Source of the DNA: AC-32 sp963755635
GTDB taxonomy: Bacteria > Actinomycetota > Thermoleophilia > Gaiellales > Gaiellaceae
Assembly (NCBI GenBank): GCA_963755635.1
Contig: CAVWKS010000007.1
Location: forward strand, 1-64,000
Length of the DNA: 64,000 bases
Direction: 5' to 3'
The position numbers and the translations under genes are program-made. The stretch's first letter is position 1; every line of letters begins with the position of its first letter. Of the stretch, positions 36,114-44,322 are shown one piece after another. The notes below the pieces were generated by a model, which made no database searches, had not been told where the DNA came from, and saw only the letters and a list, made by a program, of their open reading frames with translations.

Positions 36114-36262
36114 GGCCCCTTCCTCGCCCGCGGTCGCGTAGCGCCGACGTTTCAGGAGCCGGCGGCTGCCGTCCCGCTTCTCAATGTTCTTGGCGTAGTG
36201 AGCCTCCCGCCGGGCAAAGCCCGGCTCCGGCGGCGAATCGCTGCGTCTTAAGGAGCGGTCTG
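36114..36262. other. Non-coding stretch with a REP-like hairpin
   Basis: No gene seen. It contains GCCGGGC-aaa-GCCCGGC (36209-36225) inside a longer imperfect palindrome. It separates the convergent ends of the NlpC and acyl-CoA synthetase genes. Confidence 0.4.
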
Positions 36263-37963
36263 TTAGTTGCCGTAGAGGCTTTCGATCTCGTCTGAGAAGT
36301 GGTCCGCGCAGACGCGGCGCTTCAGTTTGAGCGTCGGCGTGACCTCGCCCTCCTCGGGCGTGAAGTCGCGCGGCAGGATCACGAACCGTTTGATCTGCTC
36401 GAAGCGCGAGAGCTCGGCGTTCGCCTGGTCGACGGCGGCCTGGACACGCGCCTCGATCTCCGCCTGCGGCAGCCCGTCCGCGACCGACGGGTCGAGCGTG
36501 ATCAGCGCCGCGACGTAGGGCCGCCGGTCCCCGACCACGAGCGCCTGAGAGATCAGCGGGACGGTCTTGAGCGCGTTCTCGAGGTTCTGGGGCGCGACGT
36601 TCTTGCCGCCGGCGGTGACGAGGATGTCCTTCTTGCGGTCGGTGATCCGGATGAAGCCGTCCTCGTCGACCTCGCCGAGGTCGCCGGAGCGTAGCCAGCC
36701 GTCCTCGTCGAGCACCGCCCGGGTGGCCTCCTCGTCCTTGTAGTAGCCGGCGAAGACGGTCGGGCTGCGGATCAACAGCTCGCCGTCGGCATCGGTGCGC
36801 ACCTCGAAGCCGGGAAGCGCGGGCCCGACAGTCCCGAAGCGGAAGCGGTTCGGCCGGTTCACCGAGGCCGCGGTCGTGCACTCGGTCAGGCCCCAGCCCT
36901 CCACGATCAGGATGTCGATCGCGTGGAAGAACTCGGCGATCTCCTTCGCCAGCGGCGCACCGCCGGAGATGCCGAGGCGGAGCCGGCCGCCGAGCCGCTG
37001 CTTGACCTTGGAGTAGACGAGGCGGTCGGCCAGGCGGTGCTGCAGCGCGAGGCCGGGCGGGAGCGACTCGCCTCGCTGGCGGAGCTCGCTGGCGCGCCGG
37101 CCGACGCCCAGCGCCCAGTCGAGCAGTCGCCGCCGCGGGCCGTGCACCTGCTCGAACTGCGCGAGCACGCCCGTGTGCACCTTCTCGTAGAGCCGCGGCA
37201 CGCTCGGTAGCAGCGTCGGCCTGACCGCCGGCATCGCCTCGGCCACCCGCAGCGGGTCGGGGCAGAAGGCGATCGTGTACCCGGTGCGCGCGCCGATCAG
37301 GTGCATCAGCCGGCCGAAGTTGTGCGCGAGCGGCAGGTAGAGCAGCATCGTGTCGTCTGCGATCGCGAACCCCTCGATGCGCTCGCAGGCCAGCGCCATC
37401 TCGTAGTAGTTGCGGTGGAGGATCATGCAGGCCTTCGGCGGCCCGGTCGTGCCCGACGTGTAGATGAACGTGAAGAGGTCGTCCTCGCCGACCTGGGCCT
37501 CGGCCTCGGCCAGCGCGTTCGGGTGCTCGCGCGCGTGCTCCCGGCCCTGCGCGCGCAGCTCGTCAAGTTCCGCGAACGAGATCACGTGCGCGAGCCCGGC
37601 GTCCGCGACCTTCGCCCGCTGCTCCTCGTTCTCGACGAGCACGCCGACCGCGTCCGAGTGCTCGAGGATGTAGCGGCAGTCCTTGGGCGAGCTGTTCGCG
37701 TAGATCGCCGCGCCGACCGCGCCGATCCGCGCGAGCGCGTAGTCGAACAGCGCCCACTCGAGTGTCGTCTGCGCGAGGATCCCGAACGCGTCGCCCTTGC
37801 GCACGCCGCGCGCGAGCAACCCGTTCGCGATCTCCTCGACCGCGCTTGCGGCCTCGGCCCAGCTGACCTCGCCCCAGCCGTCGGGACCCTCGACGAGGAA
37901 GGCGGGGTTGGCGCGACCGGCCGCCACGGCGTCGTTCCAGAGCTGTCCGATCGTTCGTGTCAT
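36263..37963 (-). CDS. Long-chain acyl-CoA synthetase (AMP-forming)
   Basis: Activates fatty acids with ATP and CoA; 566 aa. It has the AMP-binding loop FIYTSGTTGPPKACM, the GWGLTECTTAAS motif, LRSGDLGEVDEDGFI, DRKKDILVTAGGKNVAP, and a C-terminal catalytic Lys in TPTLKLKRR. It resembles the FadD15/FACL group. ATG 37963 lies 6 bases after TAAGCT, a possible leaderless start. Divergent from ku by 78 bases. Confidence 0.92.
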   Translation of the reverse strand: MTRTIGQLWNDAVAAGRANPAFLVEGPDGWGEVSWAEAASAVEEIANGLLARGVRKGDAFGILAQTTLEWALFDYALARIGAVGAAIYANSSPKDCRYILEHSDAVGVLVENEEQRAKVADAGLAHVISFAELDELRAQGREHAREHPNALAEAEAQVGEDDLFTFIYTSGTTGPPKACMILHRNYYEMALACERIEGFAIADDTMLLYLPLAHNFGRLMHLIGARTGYTIAFCPDPLRVAEAMPAVRPTLLPSVPRLYEKVHTGVLAQFEQVHGPRRRLLDWALGVGRRASELRQRGESLPPGLALQHRLADRLVYSKVKQRLGGRLRLGISGGAPLAKEIAEFFHAIDILIVEGWGLTECTTAASVNRPNRFRFGTVGPALPGFEVRTDADGELLIRSPTVFAGYYKDEEATRAVLDEDGWLRSGDLGEVDEDGFIRITDRKKDILVTAGGKNVAPQNLENALKTVPLISQALVVGDRRPYVAALITLDPSVADGLPQAEIEARVQAAVDQANAELSRFEQIKRFVILPRDFTPEEGEVTPTLKLKRRVCADHFSDEIESLYGN

Positions 37964-38041
37964 GCGTTCAGCTTATTCCGGGAAGGACAGCACGAGCGAG
38001 CGGCGAATCTGCCCGGTCCCACTAGAATTATCCACAGCCCC

Positions 38042-38908
38042 ATGCGAACTATCTGGAACGGATCCCTGAGTTTTGGCCTGGTGACGATCCCGGTCGGGCT
38101 AGCGCCTGCGACCACGCCGAAGGCGCGCTCGTCGGACGTCTCCTTCCGCACGCTGCACCGCGAGTGCAAGACGCCGATCAAGCAGAAGCGCTGGTGCCCC
38201 ACGCACGAGCGCGAGGTGCCGAGCGATGAGCTCGTCAAGGGCTGGGAGGTCTCGAAGGGCCAGTTCGTGATCGTCGAGGAGGCAGACCTCGAGGCGATCG
38301 CGCAGCACGACACGTCGCGTGCGATCGACATCTCGCGGTTCGTCCCGCTCGAGCAGGTCGATCCGCTCTTCTTCGACCGCACGTACTACCTCTCGCCTTC
38401 GAGCGCGGCTGCTCAGCGGCGGCCTTACGTGCTGCTGCTCGAGGCGATGAAGGAGACCGGCATGGCCGCGATCGGCCGAATGGTGATCCGCGGCAACGAG
38501 AACTTCTGCCTGATCCGCCCGAAGGGAGACGCGCTCGTGCTCGAGACGCTCTTCCTCGCCGAGGACGTCCGCTCGCAGGCCGAGATCGACGAGGCCGTCG
38601 AGGAGACCGAGGTGCAGGAGGGCGAGCTCCAGCTGGCGCGCCAGCTGATCGACGGGCTGGTCGGCGATTTCGAGCCCGAGGCGCTGCACAGCGAGTACCG
38701 CCAGAACCTGCGCGACCTGCTCGAGGCGAAGCTGGCCGGCGAGGAGATCTCGGTGCCGGAGCCGGTCGCCGACGCGCCGGTCGTCGACCTGATGGAGGCG
38801 CTCAAGAAGAGCGTCGCCGCGACGAAGAGCCGGTCGGGCTCCGCTGACGGGGCCAAGCCCGCGGCGCGCAAGAAGGCCGCTCCCAAGCGGGCCGCAGCGG
38901 GCAAGTGA
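38042..38908 (+). CDS. ku: DNA end-binding protein Ku
   Basis: Non-homologous end-joining factor; 288 aa. It begins RTIWNGSLSFGLVTIPVGL and has RWCPTHEREVPSDELVKGWE, then FFDRTYYLSP. A Lys/Ala-rich C-terminal tail (KPAARKKAAPKRAAAGK) is typical of actinobacterial Ku and aids DNA binding. TAGAAT at 38023-38028 may be the -10. The partner ligase LigD is not in this window. Overlaps the next small gene (GTGA). Confidence 0.96.
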   Translation: MRTIWNGSLSFGLVTIPVGLAPATTPKARSSDVSFRTLHRECKTPIKQKRWCPTHEREVPSDELVKGWEVSKGQFVIVEEADLEAIAQHDTSRAIDISRFVPLEQVDPLFFDRTYYLSPSSAAAQRRPYVLLLEAMKETGMAAIGRMVIRGNENFCLIRPKGDALVLETLFLAEDVRSQAEIDEAVEETEVQEGELQLARQLIDGLVGDFEPEALHSEYRQNLRDLLEAKLAGEEISVPEPVADAPVVDLMEALKKSVAATKSRSGSADGAKPAARKKAAPKRAAAGK

Positions 38909-39138
38909 GCCGCGAGGCTCTGCTCCACGCCATCACGCGATACCGGCAAGGCGAGCTGAGCCTGGGCGAGCTCCGGACGGCTGTTGCCGCCGCCGAAGCC
39001 GAAGGCGAGCTGGGCGACGAGTTGCGCCGGCTCGACGCCGCGCTCGAATCGATCGAGCTCGGCGTGTGCGAGGCCGACCGGCGTGGCGCTGCGCTCGAGC
39101 AGCTCGAGCCGGTGTCTCGCGCGCTCGAAGCGGCCTAG
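38905..39138 (+). CDS. Small helical protein, unknown function
   Basis: A 77-aa, Glu/Ala/Leu-rich protein starting at GTG 38905 on the ku stop, so probably co-translated with Ku. Helical throughout (LGELRTAVAAAEAEGELGDE). No motif recognised. Confidence 0.6.
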   Translation: MSREALLHAITRYRQGELSLGELRTAVAAAEAEGELGDELRRLDAALESIELGVCEADRRGAALEQLEPVSRALEAA

Positions 39139-39142
39139 CGGC

Positions 39143-39313
39143 TCAGTGGCGCTGAGGCGCGGCGCCGATCGCCTCGAGCTGCGCCTGGAAAAGCGTCTTG
39201 TCGATCTTGCCCTGGTAGATCGGGACCCCTTCTTCGACGCAGAGCTTGATCACTTCGGTCCGGTCGATCCCCAGTTCCTTCGAAAGCTCGTCGGGCGTCA
39301 GGTGGTTTGGCAT
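39143..39313 (-). CDS. 56-aa helix-turn-helix-like small protein
   Basis: Encodes MPNHLTPDELSKELGIDRTE followed by VIKLCVEEGVPIYQGKIDKT and a short helical tail. The LTPDELSKELGIDRTEVIKLC segment looks like a MerR/excisionase-type helix-turn-helix. ATG 39313 has a strong ribosome site (GGAAGGAG). It is preceded on the minus strand by a leader with a pseudoknot and an intrinsic terminator. Function unknown; DNA or RNA binding is inference. Confidence 0.75.
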   Translation of the reverse strand: MPNHLTPDELSKELGIDRTEVIKLCVEEGVPIYQGKIDKTLFQAQLEAIGAAPQRH

Positions 39314-39434
39314 CTCGCTCCTTCCGCGGGTATCAAAAAGCCCGTCGCGCTCTCAGCGCCGACGGGCTAGCCGCTTGCTCCGTTTGTGTGAGTGGCAGGA
39401 ATCAGGGGTCCTGCCTCCCCGAGCGATCCATCAA
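39314..39434 (-). ncRNA. Candidate riboregulatory leader: pseudoknot, terminator, ribosome site
   Basis: In RNA order on the minus strand: GGGG (39420-39417), A, GGCAGGA (39415-39409), CCCC (39408-39405), TGAT, TCCTGCC (39400-39394). GGCAGGA pairs with TCCTGCC and GGGG with CCCC, an interlocked H-type pseudoknot. A 25-base linker follows, then a terminator: AGCCCGTCG/CGACGGGCT arms (39368-39360, 39347-39339) and TTTTT (39339-39335). TCGCTC (39426-39421) is complementary to GAGCGA in the ribosome site (39320-39315). No known riboswitch class recognised. Confidence 0.5.
39335..39368 (-). terminator. Intrinsic terminator in the leader of the 56-aa gene
   Basis: 9-bp stem AGCCCGTCG/CGACGGGCT, extended inside by CGC/GCG, followed on the minus strand by TTTTT. 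It lies upstream of the start codon, so it would act as an attenuator. Confidence 0.75.
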
Positions 39435-39439
39435 CACGA

Positions 39440-39468
39440 ACAATAATCGCCCTGGGTGTCGGACGCAA
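39440..39468 (-). promoter_or_regulatory. Promoter of the 56-aa gene leader
   Basis: On the minus strand TTGCGT (39463-39468), a 17-base spacer, TATTGT (39440-39445). This predicts a transcript starting at about 39432-39434, just before the pseudoknot. It overlaps the start of the divergent hydrolase gene. Confidence 0.55.
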
Positions 39469-40295
39469 AGTCAGAACTGCCCGGATTCGAGGAGCGGTTC
39501 GCCGAGCGGCGCGGATTGCGGGCCCGGTACCTCGTGGCGGGCGAGGGGGAGCCGCTCGTGCTCGTCCACGGGCTGGGCGGGTCGGCCGCGAACTGGCTCG
39601 CGCTGGCGCCGCTGCTGCTGCCCGGACGACGCGTGATCGTGCCCGAGCTGCCGGGTCACGGCGGCTCGGAGGCGCTTCCTGCCGGCGCGAGCCTGAACGC
39701 CTTCGCCGACTCCGTGGCATCGCTCCTCGACGGGCCGTCTGCGGTCGTCGGCCATTCGCTCGGCGGGGCGATCGCGCTGCGGCTGGCGATCCGCCGGCCT
39801 GAGCTCGTTCGCTCGCTCGTGCTCGCCGGGGCCGCGGGGATCTCGTCGGGCTCGAACCGGGCTCGCTACAGCCTCGCGATCACGGGCCTGGTCAAACCTG
39901 GGCGCAAGATCGCGCCGTATCGCCGCCGCATCGCGCGCTCGGCGCTGCTGAAGACAGTCGTCTTCGGGCGCTGGGGCGCGTCGGATCCGCCGGCGCTGCC
40001 GCCCGAGATCGCCGAGGCGTTCCTGTCGGGGCCGGCGCGGCACACCGACACGGTCAGCGCGGCGAGGGCGCTCGTCCGCGACGACCCGCGTCCCGACCTC
40101 GACCGCGTCCGCTGCCCGACGCTCGTCCTCTGGGGCGCCCGCGACCACCAGCTGCCGCTCGGCGATGCCTTCGAGTACGCCCGCCGTCTGCGCGCGCCGC
40201 TGCGCGCGATCGCGGACTGCGGTCACTTGCTGATCGGAGAGCGCCCAGACGCCTGCGCCGATGCGATCGAGAGTTTCCTTGGCGTGAGCCGCTAA
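39456..40295 (+). CDS. Alpha/beta hydrolase
   Basis: A 279-aa alpha/beta-fold hydrolase. Oxyanion region: LVHGLGGSAANW. Nucleophile Ser: VVGHSLGGAIALRLA. Acid Asp: LVLWGARDHQLP. Catalytic His: IADCGHLLIGERPD. Substrate unknown. GTG 39456 lies 8 bases after AATAAT. Divergent promoters overlap here. Confidence 0.9.
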   Translation: MSDAKSELPGFEERFAERRGLRARYLVAGEGEPLVLVHGLGGSAANWLALAPLLLPGRRVIVPELPGHGGSEALPAGASLNAFADSVASLLDGPSAVVGHSLGGAIALRLAIRRPELVRSLVLAGAAGISSGSNRARYSLAITGLVKPGRKIAPYRRRIARSALLKTVVFGRWGASDPPALPPEIAEAFLSGPARHTDTVSAARALVRDDPRPDLDRVRCPTLVLWGARDHQLPLGDAFEYARRLRAPLRAIADCGHLLIGERPDACADAIESFLGVSR

Positions 40296-40308
40296 CCTGT
40301 TGCCGTTC

Positions 40309-40382
40309 CGGGGTGTGGCGCAGCCTGGTAGCGCGCTCCGTTCGGGTCGGAGAGGTCCCCAGTTCAAATCTGGGCACCCCGA
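40309..40382 (+). tRNA. tRNA-Pro (anticodon CGG)
   Basis: A full cloverleaf of 74 bases: acceptor CGGGGTG/CACCCCG, D stem GCGC/GCGC, anticodon stem CTCCG/CGGAG with loop TTCGGGT, T stem CCCAG/CTGGG with loop TTCAAAT, discriminator A. It reads CCG codons, common at this GC content. CCA is not encoded. Confidence 0.97.
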
Positions 40383-40387
40383 TGGAG

Positions 40388-40414
40388 CGCGGGGGAACCA
40401 TTGGTTCCCCCGCG
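40388..40414 (+). terminator. Hairpin after tRNA-Pro
   Basis: Perfect 12-bp stem CGCGGGGGAACC/GGTTCCCCCGCG with an ATT loop, 5 bases after the tRNA. No clear T-run. Very similar in design to the hairpin at 36087-36113. Confidence 0.6.
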
Positions 40415-40436
40415 AGTCCTCAGATGTGGAGTCTGC

Positions 40437-41927
40437 TCAGGCCGCTTCGAGCTCGAGGGCGGCTTCGGGCATTTGCTCCTCGGCCTCCGCCGGCTTCGAC
40501 TCGACCAGCACGGCTGCCAGCACTGCACCGGCTGCGGCCAGCGCGGCGAGCACGTAGAACGCGATCTGGAAGCCGTGCGTCAGGGCCGCGCCGCTGACAG
40601 CGGTCGACCCGGCATGGCTGTCGACGTAGCGCGCCGTGAAGGTGGTGGCGATCGTGGTCGCGACGGCGACGCCGATCGCACCGCCGATCTGCTGGGTCGT
40701 GTTGATCAGCCCGGAGGCGATCCCGGCGTCAGCCTGCCGAACTCCGGTCAGGGCCCCGATCGACATCGGCACGAACGCAAGGGCCAGCCCGAGCCCGCTG
40801 ATGATGAACGCCGGGAAGAGGTCGGCGAAGTAGCTCCCGTTCACCGGGAGCTGGGCGAAGAGCACCAGCGCGACGGTCGAGAACGCGAGCCCGACCGGCA
40901 GCACCCGGCGCACGCCGAGCCTGGTCACCAGGGCCTGCGCGACGGCCGAGAACGCGATGATCGTCAGGGTCAGGCCGATGTAGGCGACGCCGGTCTTGAG
41001 CGCCGAGTAGTGCAGCACCTGCTGCATGTACAGCGTGAGCAGGAAGAACTGCGAGAAGATCGCGCCGCCCATCAGCAGCCCGCTGACGTTTGACGCAGTC
41101 AGCGTCCGCAGCCGGAAGATCCGGAGCGGCAGCAGCGGCGCCTTGGAGCGCAGCTCGATCACGAAGAACCCGGCAATCAGAGCTCCGGCCGCGGCCAGGA
41201 GCGCGACCGTCTCCGTGGTCGCCCAGCCGTGCTGCGTCGCGCGGGTCAGGCCGTAGACGAGGAGCATCAAGCCGCTCGTGATCGAGGCGGCACCGGCGAA
41301 GTCGAAGTGGCGGTGGGAGAGATCCGCGCGGCTCTCGCGCAGCAACCAGGGGCTCACGGCCATGACGGCGATGCCCACCGGCACGTTGATGAAGAAGATC
41401 CACGACCAGCTGAGGGCGCTCGTCAGCGCGCCGCCGAGCAGCACGCCGGCCGCGCCACCGCTACCGGAGGCGGCTCCCCAGATGCCGAGCGCGAGGTTCC
41501 GCTCGCGGCCCTCGCGGAAGGTCGTGGTCAGGATCGAGAGCGCGGCGGGCGAGAGGAGCGCCGCGCCGAGGCCCTGCAGGGAGCGGAAGACGATCAACGA
41601 CGTCTCGGACCAGGCGAGGCCGTCCAGCAGCGAGGCGACGGTGAAGAGCGCCAGGCCGGCAATGAACAACCGCCGGCGGCCCAGGAGGTCGGCGAGACGC
41701 CCGCCGAGCAGGAGCACACCGCCGAAGAAGATCGAGTACGCGGTGATCACCCACTGCAGGCTCTCCTGCGAGAAGTGAAGGTCGGTCTTGATCGACGGCA
41801 GGGCCACATTCACGATCGCCACGTCGAGCACGACCATGAACTGGGCGGCCACGATCACGGCGAGCGCCCACCACCGGCGCCGATCGGTCGTTCCGGCCGA
41901 GGTAGCTGTAATACTTTCAGCGCTCAT
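40437..41927 (-). CDS. MFS drug efflux transporter (DHA2, EmrB/QacA type)
   Basis: A 496-aa proton-driven exporter with about 14 membrane helices. It begins WWALAVIVAAQFMVVLDVAI. Loop motif GGRLADLLGRRRLF and antiporter motif GLGAALLSPAALSI are present. ATG 41927 has GGGGAG upstream. Divergent from a MarR regulator, the usual pairing for a substrate-induced pump. Confidence 0.92.
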   Translation of the reverse strand: MSAESITATSAGTTDRRRWWALAVIVAAQFMVVLDVAIVNVALPSIKTDLHFSQESLQWVITAYSIFFGGVLLLGGRLADLLGRRRLFIAGLALFTVASLLDGLAWSETSLIVFRSLQGLGAALLSPAALSILTTTFREGRERNLALGIWGAASGSGGAAGVLLGGALTSALSWSWIFFINVPVGIAVMAVSPWLLRESRADLSHRHFDFAGAASITSGLMLLVYGLTRATQHGWATTETVALLAAAGALIAGFFVIELRSKAPLLPLRIFRLRTLTASNVSGLLMGGAIFSQFFLLTLYMQQVLHYSALKTGVAYIGLTLTIIAFSAVAQALVTRLGVRRVLPVGLAFSTVALVLFAQLPVNGSYFADLFPAFIISGLGLALAFVPMSIGALTGVRQADAGIASGLINTTQQIGGAIGVAVATTIATTFTARYVDSHAGSTAVSGAALTHGFQIAFYVLAALAAAGAVLAAVLVESKPAEAEEQMPEAALELEAA

Positions 41928-41998
41928 TCGTTCTCCCCTCTAATCGTTGAATTCTGCCACGATATCACAAGGTAACGTTTGCGCGCTACACTTATTCC
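41928..41998. promoter_or_regulatory. Divergent MFS-marR control region
   Basis: For marR: ATCACA (41964-41969), a 17-base spacer, TACACT (41987-41992), then 6 bases to a GTG. A weak inverted repeat ATCGT-N11-ACGAT (41943-41963) could bind MarR. No convincing -10 for the MFS gene. Confidence 0.4.
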
Positions 41999-42526
41999 GT
42001 GATGTCAACCGCGACGACCACTAGCCAGGCCCCGGTCCGCGAGGTTCAGCGCGTGGCGAAGGAGCTCGTGGCGAGCAGCGGCTTCCTACTCGTCCGGCTC
42101 GGTCTCGCCTTCAAGGGCAAGGCGATCGAGCGAATCGAGCAGGAGGGCTTCGAGGGCCACCACTACAGCGTGCTTGCGATGCTCGGCGAGGGCTCGCGCG
42201 AGACACAGGGGACGATCGCGGAGGCGCTCGACGTCGATCCAAGCCGCCTGGTCGCGGTGCTCGACGGCCTGGAGGAGCGCGAGCTGATCGTGCGGCAGCG
42301 CGATCCGCAGGACCGCCGTCGCCACGTCGTCAGCATCACGCCGGCCGGCAGGCGGCAGCTCCAGAAGCTGCGCTCGATCGCGAATGAGCTCGAAGGGGAG
42401 TTCTTCGCCGCGTTCTCACCCGAGGAGCGGGCGACCTTCCACGAGCTGCTCGGCAAGCTCGCCTGCCAGCACGATCCGCGCTGCGGCTTCGCTCCGACGG
42501 TCTCGTCGGCGCCCGACGAGCGTTAG
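41999..42526 (+). CDS. MarR-family transcriptional regulator
   Basis: A 174-175-aa winged-helix repressor. GHHYSVLAMLGEGSRETQG and IAEALDVDPSRLVAVLDGLEE are the recognition part; RQRDPQDRRRHVVSITPAG is the wing. GTG 41999 fits a leaderless mRNA; the adjacent ATG 42002 is the alternative. Likely controls the divergent efflux gene. Confidence 0.92.
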   Translation: MMSTATTTSQAPVREVQRVAKELVASSGFLLVRLGLAFKGKAIERIEQEGFEGHHYSVLAMLGEGSRETQGTIAEALDVDPSRLVAVLDGLEERELIVRQRDPQDRRRHVVSITPAGRRQLQKLRSIANELEGEFFAAFSPEERATFHELLGKLACQHDPRCGFAPTVSSAPDER

Positions 42527-42672
42527 CGGCGGAACAGCGCCCGGAGGCGCTCGCGCAAAGAGACCTTCGGCTCGCGCTCGAGCGCGGCCTCGCGCTTCGC
42601 CTCCTGCCGCGCCCACGCCTTGTGGCGGCTCGAGCGCGTGCCGTACTTCGGTTTCCAGTAGACGGGCTTCAT
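42523..42672 (-). CDS. 49-aa basic small protein
   Basis: Encodes MKPVYWKPKYGTRSSRHKAW and then an Arg/Glu/Ala-rich helix ending LRERLRALFRR. ATG overlaps the stop of the CoA-binding gene (ATGA), so it is probably co-translated. Its stop overlaps the marR stop on the other strand. Unknown function. Confidence 0.55.
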   Translation of the reverse strand: MKPVYWKPKYGTRSSRHKAWARQEAKREAALEREPKVSLRERLRALFRR

Positions 42673-43070
42673 CCGGCCAGGTAGAGCTTATGGACGACCT
42701 TCGTGCAGGCGTTCTCGACGTAGTCGAGGCCGGCCTCCTGCGCGATCCGGCGCGCCTCGTCCGACTCGATCCCCACCTGCAGCCAGAGCGCGCCCGCACC
42801 CGCCGCGACCGCCTCGTGCGCGTGCTCCGGGACGGCCTCCGGCCGCCGGAAGACGTCGACCAGGTCGACCGGCTCGTCGATCTCCGCGAGCGAGGTCACG
42901 CAGGGCACGCCGTGGATCTCGTCGCAGTCGGCGGGCCGCACCGGGATCACGCGGTAGCCGGCCGCGAGCAGGTAGCGCAGCACGTCGTTGCTCGGCCGCG
43001 ACGGGTCCGGCGAGGCGCCGACGACCGCGATCGTCCGCGCCTCGGCCAGGATCTGCTGCGGCGACCTCAA
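42669..43070 (-). CDS. CoA-binding domain protein (YccU-like)
   Basis: A 133-aa Rossmann-like protein: TIAVVGASPDPSRPSNDVLRY, then GYRVIPVRP, DLVDVFRRPE and WLQVGIESDEARRIA. Start TTG 43070 overlaps the MFS stop (TTGA), giving a three-gene coupled set. Exact ligand unknown. Confidence 0.85.
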   Translation of the reverse strand: MRSPQQILAEARTIAVVGASPDPSRPSNDVLRYLLAAGYRVIPVRPADCDEIHGVPCVTSLAEIDEPVDLVDVFRRPEAVPEHAHEAVAAGAGALWLQVGIESDEARRIAQEAGLDYVENACTKVVHKLYLAG

Positions 43071-44300
43071 TCGATCGTCCTGATCTGCCGCGAGAGCAGC
43101 CCGCCCGCGACGATGCAGATCGAGATGCACGCGCCGAGCGCGATGATCGTCCCGGGCGCGGCGAGCCCCGCGACGGCGCCGACGAGCAGCAGCCCGACCG
43201 GCGTCAGTCCGAACGAGCCGAACCAGTCGAGGCTGATCACGCGCGAGAGCATGTGCTGCGGCACGAGCTCCATCAGCATCGTCTCCCAGACGGCGACGCC
43301 GAAGCCGATGCACGCCCCGCGCAGGAACGACGCCGCGACCGCCACCGAATACCACGGCGAGAGCGCGAACACGATCACGAGCAAGCTGTTCACCATCCAG
43401 ATCAGGTACGAGAGCAGGCCGCGGCGGCGCGTCGGGTTGAGCTGGCCGAACGAGACCGCGCCGACCACCATCCCCGCGCCGAGCATCGAGAAGAGCAGCC
43501 CGTACGCGCCGACGCTCAGGTGGTAGTGCGAGCGGATCAGCTTCGGCGTCAGCACCTGGATCGGCGCCCACTGGAACATCAGCACGAACGCGAAGAGCGA
43601 GATGGTCACCCAGAGCCACGGGATCCCGGCCACGTAGCGGACGCCGGCGCGGATCTCACGCACCGTCCCTTCCGCCGCGGCGCGCTCCGCGACTCGTGGA
43701 CGCGTTGCCCAGACGAACGCGAACGAGACCAGGAACGAGACCGCGTCGAAGGCGAAGACGACCGTCGAGCCCGGCGAAGCCGTAGAGCACACCGGCGAGC
43801 GTGGGGCCGACGAGCAGGCTGCCCTGGCGCGCCATCCCGATCAGCGCGTTCGCGGAGCCGAGCCTCGGCTCCTCGACGACCAGCGGGACGAAGCCGCCGA
43901 GCGCCGGCGTGAAGAAGCCGGTCGCGAGCCCGTGCCCGAAGGCGATCGCGAGCAGGATCCCGAGCGTCAGGTGGCCCGTGCCGTCGACGACGGCCAGCGC
44001 GCCGATCAGGACGAAGCGCGAGGCGTCGGAGATGAGCATCAGCGTGCGGCGGTCGTAGCGGTCGGCGAGCGCGCCGCCGACGAGCACTGTCGAAAGCAGG
44101 CCGACTCCCTGTAGGGCAAGCACGTAGCCGAGCGCCCGGGACGAGCCCGTCAGCGTGAAGGTTCGCCAGCCGACCGCGACGAGCAGCGCCGTGTCGCCGA
44201 TCAGCGAGACCGTCTGGCCGGTCCAGAGCAGCCGGAAGTCGCGGCTGGCGAACGCGTGCAGCACGCGCGCGCGTGAACGCGGGGCGGCGATTGCCTCCAT
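43067..44300 (-). CDS. MFS transporter, EntS-like (one frameshift)
   Basis: A 12-helix exporter resembling enterobactin exporter EntS. N-terminal part: FRLLWTGQTVSLIGDTALLV, GGALADRYDRRTLM. C-terminal part: FLVSFAFVWATRPRV to LLSRQIRTID. The frame slips at about 43769-43773 (GFAG then STVVFAFDAVSF). Removing one G gives 410 aa. ATG 44300 overlaps the start region of the divergent amidase. Confidence 0.8.
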
Positions 44301-44322
44301 GACCGAAAGCTATCCTCACCGG

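Noticed and set aside
40401..41093. Plus-strand frame opposite the DHA2 transporter
   Set aside because: Glu/Arg/Gln-rich antisense shadow beginning inside a hairpin; no motif.
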